From JBCDBH01 sp039184055 (GTDB lineage Bacteria > Acidobacteriota > Thermoanaerobaculia > Multivoradales > J023), in contig JBCDBH010000067.1 of the NCBI GenBank assembly GCA_039184055.1, positions 1-19,995 of the forward strand: 19,995 bases of DNA, written 5' to 3'. The position numbers and the translations under genes are program-made. The notes beneath the pieces are model-generated. The model saw only the letters and a list, made by a program, of their open reading frames with translations. It was not told where the DNA came from and did no database searches. Shown here piece after piece: positions 1 to 8,621 of this stretch (the stretch's first letter is position 1; every line of letters begins with the position of its first letter).

Positions 1-1560
1 CTTCTGACAGGCTCGAACGGTGACCGCCATCATGGTGAGGGTCGGATTCTGCCAACCACAGCTCGGCCAACACGCGCCGTCGGTGACCAGCACGTTCGGT
101 GTTTCCCAGATGCGATTGTCGGGGTCGACTACCGAGGTTTCGGCGTCAGCACCCATGCGAGCGGTTCCCACTTCGTGGACGTATGAGCCCGGCGGCTGGT
201 TGAGGTGTACGTCACCGAAGAGCTCGCCGCCTGCTTCCGCCACCATTTCGCGCACGGAGTTGGCCATGTGCGTGACCATGTTGGTCTCGTTGTCGGACCA
301 CGCGCAATCGATCCGCAAACCGGGTAGCCCCCAACGATCGGTCTTGTCCGGATCGAGGGTCACATGGTTTTCGGCTCGCGGCAGCATTTCGCCCTGGGCG
401 AGAAGACTACCGAGCAGGTAGCCATCACGGACCGGCATTTTGCGTCGCTGGATTCTCAGGTTCATGCCGTAGCCGCGCAGAAAATCACCGCTCGACTCTT
501 CGAGGTTTTGGAAACGTGGAATGAGCGAGGCGTTGGGGCCGCCCCAGCGGTATTCGGCCGGTTCACGTCCCGGGTACGGAAAGCGAGCCGCCGCCCGCAC
601 GGTGTGGTGGTCCATCAGGTAGCGGCCGAGATGGCCCGAGTTCGCGCCCAGGCCGTCGGGGTGTCGGGGTGAGCGGCTGTTGAGCAAGATCCGGGTCGAT
701 TCCAGGGTCGACGCACAGAGCAACACGGCACGACCGTGGGCTTGGTCGAAGCTACCCGTGCTCGTGTCGAGGAAGGTCACGCCTGTCGCCCGTGAGCCGT
801 CCTCGGAGACGTCGATCTGATTGACCACCACGTCGCTACGCAGGGTGACGCGCCCGGTCGCCAAGGCATCCCGCATCGTCACCGCTTGGCTGCTCATCGG
901 TGGCCAATCCGATGGGTTGGTGGCGCGAACCTCGATCGAGCGGGTGGGAATCACCCGGCGCTCGGGCCAGCGTGCTTCGATCGCGTTCTTGAACGCGAGC
1001 TCGGCGGGTGATTGATCGGCCGCTGGCTGAAAATCACCGTCCGGTAGCTGTGGCAATCCTTCGCTCGATCCGCGCACGCTGTAGGCTCGTTCTACGATGG
1101 CGTACGCTGGCGCCAGATCAGCATGACGGAACGGCCAGTCGATGCCCACACCGTCGCGGCTCGCCGCTCCGAACTCATAGTCGGAGAAGCGAAGGCTGAG
1201 GCCACCCCAGGTCAGCGACCGACCTCCCACCTGACGTCCACGAATCCACCAAAAAGGGCGTTCGTCCGGGGTCGAATAAGGAAAGTCGCGGTCATCGATG
1301 AACAGCTCCGGCGGATGAGCTCGATAACCGATATAGCGCTGCTGGACCGATTGACGGCCGCGCAGATTCTGCACGGTTCGCATCAGACGATGACGCCAAG
1401 GGCGGGGCGCGCAGGCGTCGCTGCGTACTTGTGGTCCGGCTTCGAGCACCAGCACACGAGCTCCCCGTTCGGCGAGCACCTTCGCCGCCCAGCCACCGGT
1501 GGCTCCCGAGCCCACGATTACCGCATCCCAAGGCTCGTTCGGAACGTGAATTGCAGCCAC
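1..1560 (-). CDS. GMC-family FAD-dependent oxidoreductase (3' end cut by window)
   Basis: A flavoenzyme of the glucose-methanol-choline family, which oxidises an alcohol or sugar hydroxyl with FAD; the substrate cannot be read from sequence. The N-terminus has the dinucleotide-binding fold, with GSGATGG at residues 17-23 and the adenosine-binding acid E40 in VLVLEAG. A RGRQVGGRSLTWGG segment near residues 110-125 matches the family's second FAD motif. The C-terminal domain shows HEVGTARMG (H462) and a DGACWPS...GWQNPTLT block (N505), giving the usual His/Asn catalytic pair. The start is GTG at 1560, preceded by AGGAG at 7-nt spacing. 520 codons are visible, and the family is usually 500-600 aa, so only a short C-terminal piece is missing. 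There is no signal peptide at this start. The gene is divergent from the large operon and probably functionally independent. Confidence 0.93.
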   Translation of the reverse strand, partial: MAAIHVPNEPWDAVIVGSGATGGWAAKVLAERGARVLVLEAGPQVRSDACAPRPWRHRLMRTVQNLRGRQSVQQRYIGYRAHPPELFIDDRDFPYSTPDERPFWWIRGRQVGGRSLTWGGLSLRFSDYEFGAASRDGVGIDWPFRHADLAPAYAIVERAYSVRGSSEGLPQLPDGDFQPAADQSPAELAFKNAIEARWPERRVIPTRSIEVRATNPSDWPPMSSQAVTMRDALATGRVTLRSDVVVNQIDVSEDGSRATGVTFLDTSTGSFDQAHGRAVLLCASTLESTRILLNSRSPRHPDGLGANSGHLGRYLMDHHTVRAAARFPYPGREPAEYRWGGPNASLIPRFQNLEESSGDFLRGYGMNLRIQRRKMPVRDGYLLGSLLAQGEMLPRAENHVTLDPDKTDRWGLPGLRIDCAWSDNETNMVTHMANSVREMVAEAGGELFGDVHLNQPPGSYVHEVGTARMGADAETSVVDPDNRIWETPNVLVTDGACWPSCGWQNPTLTMMAVTVRACQK

Positions 1561-1567
1561 AACTTGG

Positions 1568-1573
1568 CTCCTA
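1568..1573 (-). promoter_or_regulatory. Ribosome binding site of the GMC oxidoreductase
   Basis: On the minus strand this reads TAGGAG, 7 nt before a GTG codon at 1560. It decides the GTG start, because the open frame has no better-placed ATG near the FAD motif. Confidence 0.7.
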
Positions 1574-1759
1574 CGTTTGATTGATTGAGCAGAGCTTTTG
1601 ACCACTGCGAGCATATCGGAAGGTTGGTTCCGTAACCAGGGTCGTTGAGGGATCGCCGCAGGGCTTACGTCGATTCAGTCAGGGCTCATCAGTCGACTGG
1701 CGAAGCACCGAGCGCTGCGGCGGTGCGTCGTGCCAGCGCGCCTGCCAGGTCATGGATGA

Positions 1760-1787
1760 TGACCTCGAGGCGATCATCTCGAGGTCA
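1760..1787. repeat. Perfect 10-bp inverted repeat, candidate operator
   Basis: TGACCTCGAG at 1760-1769 and CTCGAGGTCA at 1778-1787 are exact reverse complements separated by the 8-nt spacer GCGATCAT. Outer CCAGG (1745-1749) and CCTGG (1789-1793) are also complementary but asymmetrically spaced. The repeat lies about 200 bp from each divergent start codon. No run of T follows on either strand, so an intrinsic terminator is unlikely. A dimeric regulator's binding site is the simplest reading, but no adjacent regulator gene is in the window. Confidence 0.5.
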
Positions 1788-1983
1788 CCCTGGAAAGAGT
1801 AGAGGATGTCTCCGAGTCTCTGTTGCTCGTAGCATGCGGCACTCAGCCTCTGGAGCCTATGGATTATCGAGATCCGGGTGTGGAAGAGCATCCACAAGCC
1901 GTACGAACTGGTCCGTTTCTCGGCGGCCTCACGCGTTTTTCAATGTAACCGGTATCTCTGGACAGGTCCCGGCACATTGAGAC

Positions 1984-4716
1984 ATGGACGCGACTCGAAA
2001 CCTCAACCCCCGCTCACTTTCACTTGCGATGCTATGCATCGCGGTGCTGATCTTGGCTGGCCGTGGCTGGGCACAAGGCACCGCCTCGTCGCACGCTACG
2101 ATCGCGGCACAATTCGTGCTCGTTATCGACGACTCCGGAAGTATGGGTGGCCGTGGTGGCAACACGGATCCCGACCGTTTGGCGATCTTTGCCACCCGCG
2201 CTTTTCTCGGCCTGCTCGATGATCGTGACGAAGCGACGATCGTACGGCTCAACGGACCGTATGAAGGCGAGGCCCCTCCGCCCATTGCGCCACTCGAAGT
2301 CCATCGAGAACGCCTCCACGGGATGCTCGACGATACGGGCGCGCTCGCCGCCTACGATGGCGATTACACCCGTTGTGCCAGCGCCCTCGAGACGGTTCGC
2401 GAGCTACTCGACGCGGCCTACCGACCCAATGTCGCGCAGGTGGTGGTCTTTCTCACCGACGGCAGGTGTACGCCTCAGGAAGCCGAGCGACCGTCGGCCG
2501 ACTCGTTTCTCAACGGGCTCAAGGCTTTTGACCGTGAGACGTTTCAATTTTATTTGCTGCGTTTCGAGGGGCTCGAAGTCACTCCGTCCCTGATCGAGCT
2601 CGCGCGCAAGACCGGTGGTCAGATGATCGAGGTACCCGCCGAGGATCCACTTGCCCTCTTGCGAGGCTTCGCGGATGCACTCGCTCGCTCGCAGGGCTAT
2701 ACGACGAGTGTTCTGACGCCATCGACGTACCGTTTACCGACGCACCGGGGTGCCGAGCGAGTCCGGTTGCTCGCCGTCGCCTCCGACGCAGGCCCCGACT
2801 TGGCTCTGCGCGTTGCCGCGCCGGGTTCTCCTCCGAGGATGGTCGGTGAGCCTGTTGTGGGGCGTCATCGCTTCCGGCAAGGGAAGACCTATCGTTTCGC
2901 AACGCTCGATTATCGACCGAGCAAAGAGCCGGTCGAGGTGACGGTCGATGGTGCCGGCGCGGCTTGGCGAGTATTGGCGGTCCCGGAGTACCACTTAGAG
3001 CTCGGCTTGCAAGTGCGCCGAGGGCTTTGCGCGCAGGCGGGTTCGGTGATCCAGAGCGCCAGTGTCGGAGAGTCGATCTGTATCGAAGCGATGTTGCGGA
3101 ATCGCCAGGGTGAGGTGGTGTCCGGGGATCTCAACGGTGACAACGAGATTCGCGCCAAGGTGGAGATCACCGAAGACGGACGGTCGCGATCGCGGCCGAT
3201 GAATCAGGTGGGCGAAGAGGCTCGGTTCATTCTCGAGATGCCGCATCTGAGCGCGGCGAGCTGGGATCTGGCGCCGGCTGTCACCATCGATCTGGGAGAA
3301 GGGCTCGAACCGATCGAGCTCGCCTTGTCGGCCCGCGGCTTTCAGATCGGTGCCTATACGATCGAGCCACAGCCCGCGCAGTTGGCGTTCGGGGAGCTTC
3401 GGCCGGGCGACGCGCCACCCGCCCAGGCGGTGACCTTCTCGGGTGCCTTCCAGAAGACGCGCGCCCGTCTCGAGGTACCGGACCGAAGCCGGGTTCCTGG
3501 TTGCATCACGTTTACGATCTCAGGCGTCGCCGAAGGCGAGCCTTTCAACCTGACACCCGAGCAACCGTATACGGTCGCGGCCCGTGTGGCGCCGTTTTGC
3601 GACGTCCGCACGTTCCAAGAAACGATCGATTCGGTGCTCCGACTGGCGCTCGATGCCGGGGTCGAGGCACCACAGGTGGGAGCGGTGGAGATCCCGTTCC
3701 GGGTCAGGCTGATCAACGAGGTCGAGATCCCGCGAGAGCTCGAGGTCGAGCTAGAAGCCAATCAAAGGAAAGATGTGGATCTTGTTGTCCAGGGCTCCTT
3801 TACCCGTCCGCTAGAGCTCGAGGCTGACACCGGCTCCTGGCCTGATGGTCTCGAAGTAGAAGCGGTGCGTCCAGATGCCAAAGCGGTGCCGGTGATCGGC
3901 CGTCATACGACCACGTTGCGGGTCACGGCGGGGCGATGTTGTGATGCCGGTACCCACCAGAGTGAGATCGTACTTCGCCCGGTACAGAACGATGGCTATG
4001 CAGAGCCGCCGCCGCCGATCGTCGTACCCCTGACGGTTCATGTCACACGTGCGACCAAGTGGGCGTGTCACGGTGCTTGGGTCATCACCGTCCTTCTCGT
4101 GTTGCTCTTGATCTTGTTGGTGGCGTATCTGTTTTCGATGATTCGCAACAGCCGTTTCCTTTCGTCCAAGGAGCTTGCAGCCAGCTTGGTTCCGTTGGCC
4201 TGGGGAATGTACGGCGATACGCGGGCGGTCGAGCGGGTCGAGCCGCAGGTTCGGAATCTCGTGCGAAGACGGATGAAACCCGCGCAGCGCTTCCTCAATT
4301 GGCTGCGTGCCAACCCGCTTCTCTTCGGGCTTCCGGGACGACGCTACCGAGAAACCCTCGAACTCAGTCTTCAGCCTGATCGCAACGTCGACCGTTCGTC
4401 AGTGACGCTTCAGCCACGGGCGGATCTCTATCGCGAGCTGGAGAACGACCCGCAGATCGGTCTCGGCAAACTCTTCGTAAGTGCATCGGGTGCTGGCACC
4501 TACACGTTCTACACCGTGCCGCGCAACGGTCGTATCGGCCGGCTGGTCCGGGAACGTTCCCTACAGGAAGTGCTCTTTAGCGAGAGCTATTACGGTCAGA
4601 CCGACTCCCAGGCACGAACCAGACTCGTCGAGTTGCGTCGACGAGAGAAGTTGATCGTACCTCTACCTGATGAAGAACGTGAGGAGGGTGGTGCGGCCGG
4701 TTGGGAGCTACGCTGA
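1984..4716 (+). CDS. Secreted, membrane-anchored von Willebrand A domain protein
   Basis: A 910-aa protein. Residues 1-30 are a signal peptide: an Arg-containing n-region, a hydrophobic core, and likely cleavage at GWA|QG. A VWA domain spans about 43-235 with a complete MIDAS metal site: D49-x-S51-x-S53 (IDDSGSM), T129 in GDYTR and D159 in FLTDG. Residues 240-690 look like tandem beta-sandwich domains with several Cys residues that could form disulfides. One transmembrane helix follows at about 698-720, then a cytoplasmic domain (about 725-910) clearly related to that of the gene at 18691-19794 (NPLLFGLPG versus NPVLFGIPG). VWA domains normally bind protein ligands through the metal site, so a periplasmic ligand-binding or scaffolding role is likely. 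The ribosome binding site is weak (GAG at -6). The ATG at 1984 is chosen because it keeps the signal peptide's charged n-region. It is the first gene of the operon; the next starts after 56 nt. Confidence 0.93.
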   Translation: MDATRNLNPRSLSLAMLCIAVLILAGRGWAQGTASSHATIAAQFVLVIDDSGSMGGRGGNTDPDRLAIFATRAFLGLLDDRDEATIVRLNGPYEGEAPPPIAPLEVHRERLHGMLDDTGALAAYDGDYTRCASALETVRELLDAAYRPNVAQVVVFLTDGRCTPQEAERPSADSFLNGLKAFDRETFQFYLLRFEGLEVTPSLIELARKTGGQMIEVPAEDPLALLRGFADALARSQGYTTSVLTPSTYRLPTHRGAERVRLLAVASDAGPDLALRVAAPGSPPRMVGEPVVGRHRFRQGKTYRFATLDYRPSKEPVEVTVDGAGAAWRVLAVPEYHLELGLQVRRGLCAQAGSVIQSASVGESICIEAMLRNRQGEVVSGDLNGDNEIRAKVEITEDGRSRSRPMNQVGEEARFILEMPHLSAASWDLAPAVTIDLGEGLEPIELALSARGFQIGAYTIEPQPAQLAFGELRPGDAPPAQAVTFSGAFQKTRARLEVPDRSRVPGCITFTISGVAEGEPFNLTPEQPYTVAARVAPFCDVRTFQETIDSVLRLALDAGVEAPQVGAVEIPFRVRLINEVEIPRELEVELEANQRKDVDLVVQGSFTRPLELEADTGSWPDGLEVEAVRPDAKAVPVIGRHTTTLRVTAGRCCDAGTHQSEIVLRPVQNDGYAEPPPPIVVPLTVHVTRATKWACHGAWVITVLLVLLLILLVAYLFSMIRNSRFLSSKELAASLVPLAWGMYGDTRAVERVEPQVRNLVRRRMKPAQRFLNWLRANPLLFGLPGRRYRETLELSLQPDRNVDRSSVTLQPRADLYRELENDPQIGLGKLFVSASGAGTYTFYTVPRNGRIGRLVRERSLQEVLFSESYYGQTDSQARTRLVELRRREKLIVPLPDEEREEGGAAGWELR

Positions 4717-4758
4717 ACGCGACCGCGAGCTCAATAAATTGATACAAGAGCGAATTCG

Positions 4759-4765
4759 AAAGGAG
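4759..4765 (+). promoter_or_regulatory. Strong ribosome binding site of the tubulin-like gene
   Basis: AAAGGAG sits 7 nt before the ATG at 4773, in an AT-richer 56-nt spacer. It is the best-matched Shine-Dalgarno in the window and fixes the start. The strength suggests the tubulin-like protein is made in higher amounts than the weakly initiated VWA protein upstream; that is inference. Confidence 0.75.
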
Positions 4766-4772
4766 AACATTC

Positions 4773-7700
4773 ATGTCCCGTAAACAAAAGGTCGTGGTCG
4801 AGGAGATGCTGACCAAGCCGAGCGCTGTCTCACCGATGCTCTTCGTGGGCATCGGTGGCTGTGGCTGTCAGATGGTGATTCGGGTCGCTAGACACCTGAA
4901 TGAACGTCCGGACTACCAGGATCGATACAAAGATTTGGTCAAGTTCGCCTTGATCGACACCAACATCAACGATCTAGAGAATCATCGAGAGTTGGCCGAC
5001 GAGACCTTCCTGATCAGTGATTTTGAGAAAGAACAGTATGCGAACCTCGCATCGGGCAAGCTCTTTCTCGAGGAGGATCCGTACTTCACCCAATGGGTAC
5101 CCAGTGGGTACCGCTTTCGCGCTGGTGACACGGCTGGCGCCGGGCAGATTCGGATCGAATCGCGACTCGGTGTCTTCTACAACATGAAGCACAAGGACTT
5201 TGTGCCACGCTTTCGAAAGCTCCTCGAGGGATTGAAGTCGCACGAGCACGGGCATCGTCGGCTCGATACGTCCGAGATCCGCATCATCCTCTGCTACTCG
5301 GTGGCCGGTGGCACGGGTTCGGGCTCGCACCTGCCGATCGCGTACCTGCTCAGGGACCTGGCCAGCGACATGGGCAAGCCCTGGGTGATCGGTGTGGCGG
5401 TCATGCCGGCGGTCTTCGAGGACAAAACCGGTATCAACAAGGATGGTACCTACGCCAACGGTTACGCGGCCCTGAAAGAAACCGAGCACTTGATGAAGCT
5501 GGGTGCACCCGATTCCCGTTTCTACAATGAAAAAGGGATCACCTTTCACTACAACCCGGCTGATGAATCAAAGACGATCGTTCGGGATCGTCCGTTCGAA
5601 TTTCTCTACCTGATCGACAAGCCCGAGTCCTTTAGTGTCCGCGAGCCGGTGGATGCGGCCGCGGACGGACTCTACCTACAGTTCTTCTCGCCGCTCTTCA
5701 AGGAACAGTCGGGTGATTACGACAACTACACCCAGCACCAGCGTTTCTTGGTTCCGCATGACTTCGAGACCAAAGGGATCGTCGGCTTCACGACCTTTTA
5801 TGGCTCATACGGTACAGCGGTGCTGATGGTACCCGCATCTGGACTGATCGATTACTGCAGCCGGGCCGCGGCGCTATCGTTGATGCGTGCGAACTTTCTC
5901 CGCGAGATTCCTGGCGATGTGATCTATGACGCGGCCAGGGTCAACCGCGAGAACTTCGACGAAGTTACGTTGTTCGACGAGAAGAATGAACGACCGGTTC
6001 ATGTCAGTGAGCTACACAAGAAAGAAGAGAGCGATCGAAAGGCCCTCATCGACCGTCTATTCATGAAACGAGTACAAATCCTGGCTGGATGTGAGACCGA
6101 GGTCGGGGAAGCCAAGCGCTTTCTCGCCATGTTTCGTCATGGGCACCGTCCAGGTGCCGTCCCTCGTCGGGGCGGCGGCTTCGAGATCGAACGCAAACAG
6201 ATCCGCGCCGATCTCGATCGACTCACCGAGAGTCGAGCTTCGTTCTCGATCAACTCGCTCGCTCTACCGGCATTGGCCGGAGAGCAGCCGGGCCAAACAC
6301 CGGTTTTGCTTACCCAGGCGAAAGAGTGGATCGAAGAGGCCGCCGAGGAGATCTGTCAGCTGAACGACGGTGATTACACACCGCAGACGCTGCGTGGAAT
6401 CGCGGCCGGTTGGCGCGACGAGCTGGTGCGACGTGGTCGACGCGTGATCGAGGGGGGATACAAACGCGGTCCGCTCGAATTCCCGGGTCTCAAGGCGCTG
6501 ATCGATTTCGAGTTTTTCGATGACGCCGCGGCGGAGGTCGACTTGACGAGCAAGCGGTACGCGGTCTTGCGCTTGCGCGAGGATATCGATTGGAATCGCA
6601 TGCCAAAGTCGGCGAATACCGATTTCGAGCTCGGCGATGTCGACGAGAATCGCACCGTGCGCAACAACGACTTGCCCGGTTTTCAGAATCGCTTGCGCAA
6701 TCAAGCGATCGAGCGAGCGTTCGAGGACGTCGAAAGGCGTTTTGCCGAGCGGTTGGGAGAGCTCAAGGTGCGCCTGGATGCCTACGCCGAGGTGCAACGC
6801 ACCCTCGATCAAGGGTTCGAGGATTTCGAGCGGGATCAGAGCCGCCGATTGCAGCGATTGCGTGAAGAGGGAGATCGCGCCGCGAATCGCTACGTCCTCG
6901 ACGCCGAAGCGCTGGCGCTCGAGAACGGCCGTCGATTGTGGGATTTCTACTACGAAGACCGCGTCGCCGGTATGAGTGAGCTGTCCATGAGCAGCCGGGA
7001 CATTCAGCGTGTGCTCGGTGAGGCGGTGAGCCAGATGAGCGCAATCGGTGCCGCGGGCACGCGAGCCACGCTCGAGAAGCTCTACGACGAGTTGAGGCGT
7101 ACCGCCAATCGGGTGATCCAACCTCGCATCGATGGCGATCCACGGGCCACGGACGACGCGCGCCAAGACGGCTTGACGCTGGCCGAGGCACTCGAGCTCG
7201 AGGTGATCTATCGGGCACTTTACCTGTCCAACAAGGCGCACATCGACCGCGAGGGTCACAAAGCAATTCGCGAGCACATCGCGAATTATCGTGGGCATGT
7301 CGAGCTGCAGATCGACGTCAGCGACCCGACGCATGCCGACTACTTGCGCGACAAGGTAAAGCGGCTAGTCAAGGAGAAAGCGTCGCTGCTGTGTGTCTAC
7401 GAAGAGTCGAGGGACCAGCACGGTGGCGTGCGGCCGAACCATGTCTTTCTCGCCGCCATCGACGAGGATTTCAAGAACAGCAATATCGAGCACATCTTGC
7501 GAGGAGCCGACATCCCCAACCTGGACTGGGTCACCGAGGGGTGGCACAGCCCCAAAGAAATTATTTTCTATCGTGCTGTTCTCAACGTTCCGCTGTATGT
7601 TTTTGGTCGGCTCAAAGACATGCAGCATGAATACCATCGTTTCAAGAGCCGAACACGGCGTTCCAAGGTCCTTCATATCGACAACAATTGGGAAGAGGAC

Positions 7701-8621
7701 GGGATGCTCGCCGATCTCGATCCAGATAGCGCCAAGGAACGCCACCGACAAAGCAAAGTTCGGAAAAATGTCATCAACTTTGCCGCGCTTCTGACCACGG
7801 GGCCATTCGAGGATCGTCCCGATCTCAACTATATCAAGCGCCAAAAAGGCGCGTTCGCCCTGATCGATCCAGGAGCGGCCGCGAACGACGCCGCTGCAGC
7901 CTCCGACAATGACCTGTCACCTCTCGGGCCATCTCTCACGACCGCGATCGAGAAACTTCCCGAGACACTCGAAGGCGAGCGAGTCAAGTTTCTTCCGTAT
8001 CAACAAATGCTCTCGGGGATTCGCCAGGGGCTGTCACCCAAGGTCTTGAAAGCGGTGACTCGCTTGCCTTTTCTGTGGCGAAGAAACTGTGACGAGCTCA
8101 GAAATCAATACGGCTCGCGAATCGAACCAGAGCAACGATTGCGGCTAGCTGACTATGGCGATGCATCCGAGCGTCTGCGAGAAGCGCTCGACGAGCTGCT
8201 TCGTCACCTGCGAAACCGTGAGCTCGAGCAACGAACGATGGGCGACGATCAAAACCTGGTCGTCGAGCTGCCGAGCGACAAAGCTGCCGAGGACCTCCAT
8301 CAGTCGGTCGAGATCCTCCGGACGTTCAGTGAGACCTGGGAGCTTATGGAAAACCCGGACAAGGTCAGCAGGGTCCCGAACCGGTTCCATTGGCTGTTCG
8401 AGCCGCTCGGTCCGGACGAGTTCAAGGAGATCCTGGACGAGTTGCGCAACGCGCTCAGCCGCAAGGGCCCCGGGGATGATGGCGATACAGAACCGGCCAC
8501 CGGTTCAACCGACAACGGTGGCGACGACAACACCAGCGACGGTGCCGTGCGCAAGAGAAGACCGCGGTCGCGGAGCCGCAAGGCGAGTATCACCGATGAC
8601 CCATCAACGACATCGACCTGA
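4773..8621 (+). CDS. Tubulin/FtsZ-superfamily protein, large, GTP-binding loops intact
   Basis: A 1282-aa cytoplasmic protein. The N-terminal ~390 residues carry the tubulin-like GTPase fold: glycine-rich loop GIGGCG (26-31) after a beta strand, ALIDTN (59-64), the tubulin signature loop AGGTGSG (178-184), then NGYAALKE (229-236). Later strands are FEFLYLID (~276) and FTTFYGSYGTAVLMVP (~338-355). The family is known for GTP-dependent filament formation. FtsZ and tubulin are under 500 aa, so about 900 residues are extra. These include a charged, probably coiled-coil stretch (about 640-730), an acidic Gly/Asp-rich linker and a basic C-terminal cluster RKRRPRSRSRK (1260-1270). There is no signal peptide or transmembrane helix. 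The VWA gene lies upstream and a divergent paralogue overlaps its end by 26 nt. It resembles the tubulin-like proteins placed in Pfam's Tubulin_2 group (from memory). It is not FtsZ itself. Polymerisation is inferred, not shown. Confidence 0.92.
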   Translation: MSRKQKVVVEEMLTKPSAVSPMLFVGIGGCGCQMVIRVARHLNERPDYQDRYKDLVKFALIDTNINDLENHRELADETFLISDFEKEQYANLASGKLFLEEDPYFTQWVPSGYRFRAGDTAGAGQIRIESRLGVFYNMKHKDFVPRFRKLLEGLKSHEHGHRRLDTSEIRIILCYSVAGGTGSGSHLPIAYLLRDLASDMGKPWVIGVAVMPAVFEDKTGINKDGTYANGYAALKETEHLMKLGAPDSRFYNEKGITFHYNPADESKTIVRDRPFEFLYLIDKPESFSVREPVDAAADGLYLQFFSPLFKEQSGDYDNYTQHQRFLVPHDFETKGIVGFTTFYGSYGTAVLMVPASGLIDYCSRAAALSLMRANFLREIPGDVIYDAARVNRENFDEVTLFDEKNERPVHVSELHKKEESDRKALIDRLFMKRVQILAGCETEVGEAKRFLAMFRHGHRPGAVPRRGGGFEIERKQIRADLDRLTESRASFSINSLALPALAGEQPGQTPVLLTQAKEWIEEAAEEICQLNDGDYTPQTLRGIAAGWRDELVRRGRRVIEGGYKRGPLEFPGLKALIDFEFFDDAAAEVDLTSKRYAVLRLREDIDWNRMPKSANTDFELGDVDENRTVRNNDLPGFQNRLRNQAIERAFEDVERRFAERLGELKVRLDAYAEVQRTLDQGFEDFERDQSRRLQRLREEGDRAANRYVLDAEALALENGRRLWDFYYEDRVAGMSELSMSSRDIQRVLGEAVSQMSAIGAAGTRATLEKLYDELRRTANRVIQPRIDGDPRATDDARQDGLTLAEALELEVIYRALYLSNKAHIDREGHKAIREHIANYRGHVELQIDVSDPTHADYLRDKVKRLVKEKASLLCVYEESRDQHGGVRPNHVFLAAIDEDFKNSNIEHILRGADIPNLDWVTEGWHSPKEIIFYRAVLNVPLYVFGRLKDMQHEYHRFKSRTRRSKVLHIDNNWEEDGMLADLDPDSAKERHRQSKVRKNVINFAALLTTGPFEDRPDLNYIKRQKGAFALIDPGAAANDAAAASDNDLSPLGPSLTTAIEKLPETLEGERVKFLPYQQMLSGIRQGLSPKVLKAVTRLPFLWRRNCDELRNQYGSRIEPEQRLRLADYGDASERLREALDELLRHLRNRELEQRTMGDDQNLVVELPSDKAAEDLHQSVEILRTFSETWELMENPDKVSRVPNRFHWLFEPLGPDEFKEILDELRNALSRKGPGDDGDTEPATGSTDNGGDDNTSDGAVRKRRPRSRSRKASITDDPSTTST

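Larger units (their letters stand above)
1561..1983. other. Divergent intergenic region, no intact gene
   Basis: This 423-bp stretch lies between two divergently transcribed genes and must hold both promoters, but I could not find a convincing sigma-70 -35/-10 pair on either strand. It contains the perfect inverted repeat at 1760-1787. Open frames here are short. Minus-strand patches between about 1685 and 1920 translate to protein-like peptides broken by stops, which might be gene remnants. The long plus-strand frame is rich in Arg and Ser and looks like a shadow. No T-tract terminator is visible. Confidence 0.6.

Noticed and set aside
1760..1787. Inverted repeat read as an intrinsic terminator
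   Set aside because: There is no T-rich tract after the stem on either strand, and both flanking genes start, rather than end, on either side of it.
1645..1980. A 111-codon plus-strand open frame in the divergent intergenic region
   Set aside because: It is very rich in Arg and Ser, has no motif, and lies where minus-strand reading is at least as protein-like. It is unlikely to be expressed protein.
5092..5112. Direct repeat of GGGTACC
   Set aside because: Two nearby copies encode WVPSGY within a conserved-looking part of the tubulin-like protein. Best explained as coding coincidence.
6264..7334. A 356-codon open frame on the minus strand opposite the tubulin-like gene
   Set aside because: It mirrors the codon periodicity of the plus-strand gene, shows no recognisable motif, and the plus strand here is a continuous part of a 1282-aa protein.
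8155..8595. Upstream extension of the second tubulin-like gene in its own open frame
   Set aside because: This 147-codon extension lies wholly inside the tubulin-like gene in another frame and is Ser/Arg-rich, typical of a shadow. The ATG at 8596 has a modest ribosome binding site and leads directly into the recognisable glycine-loop region.
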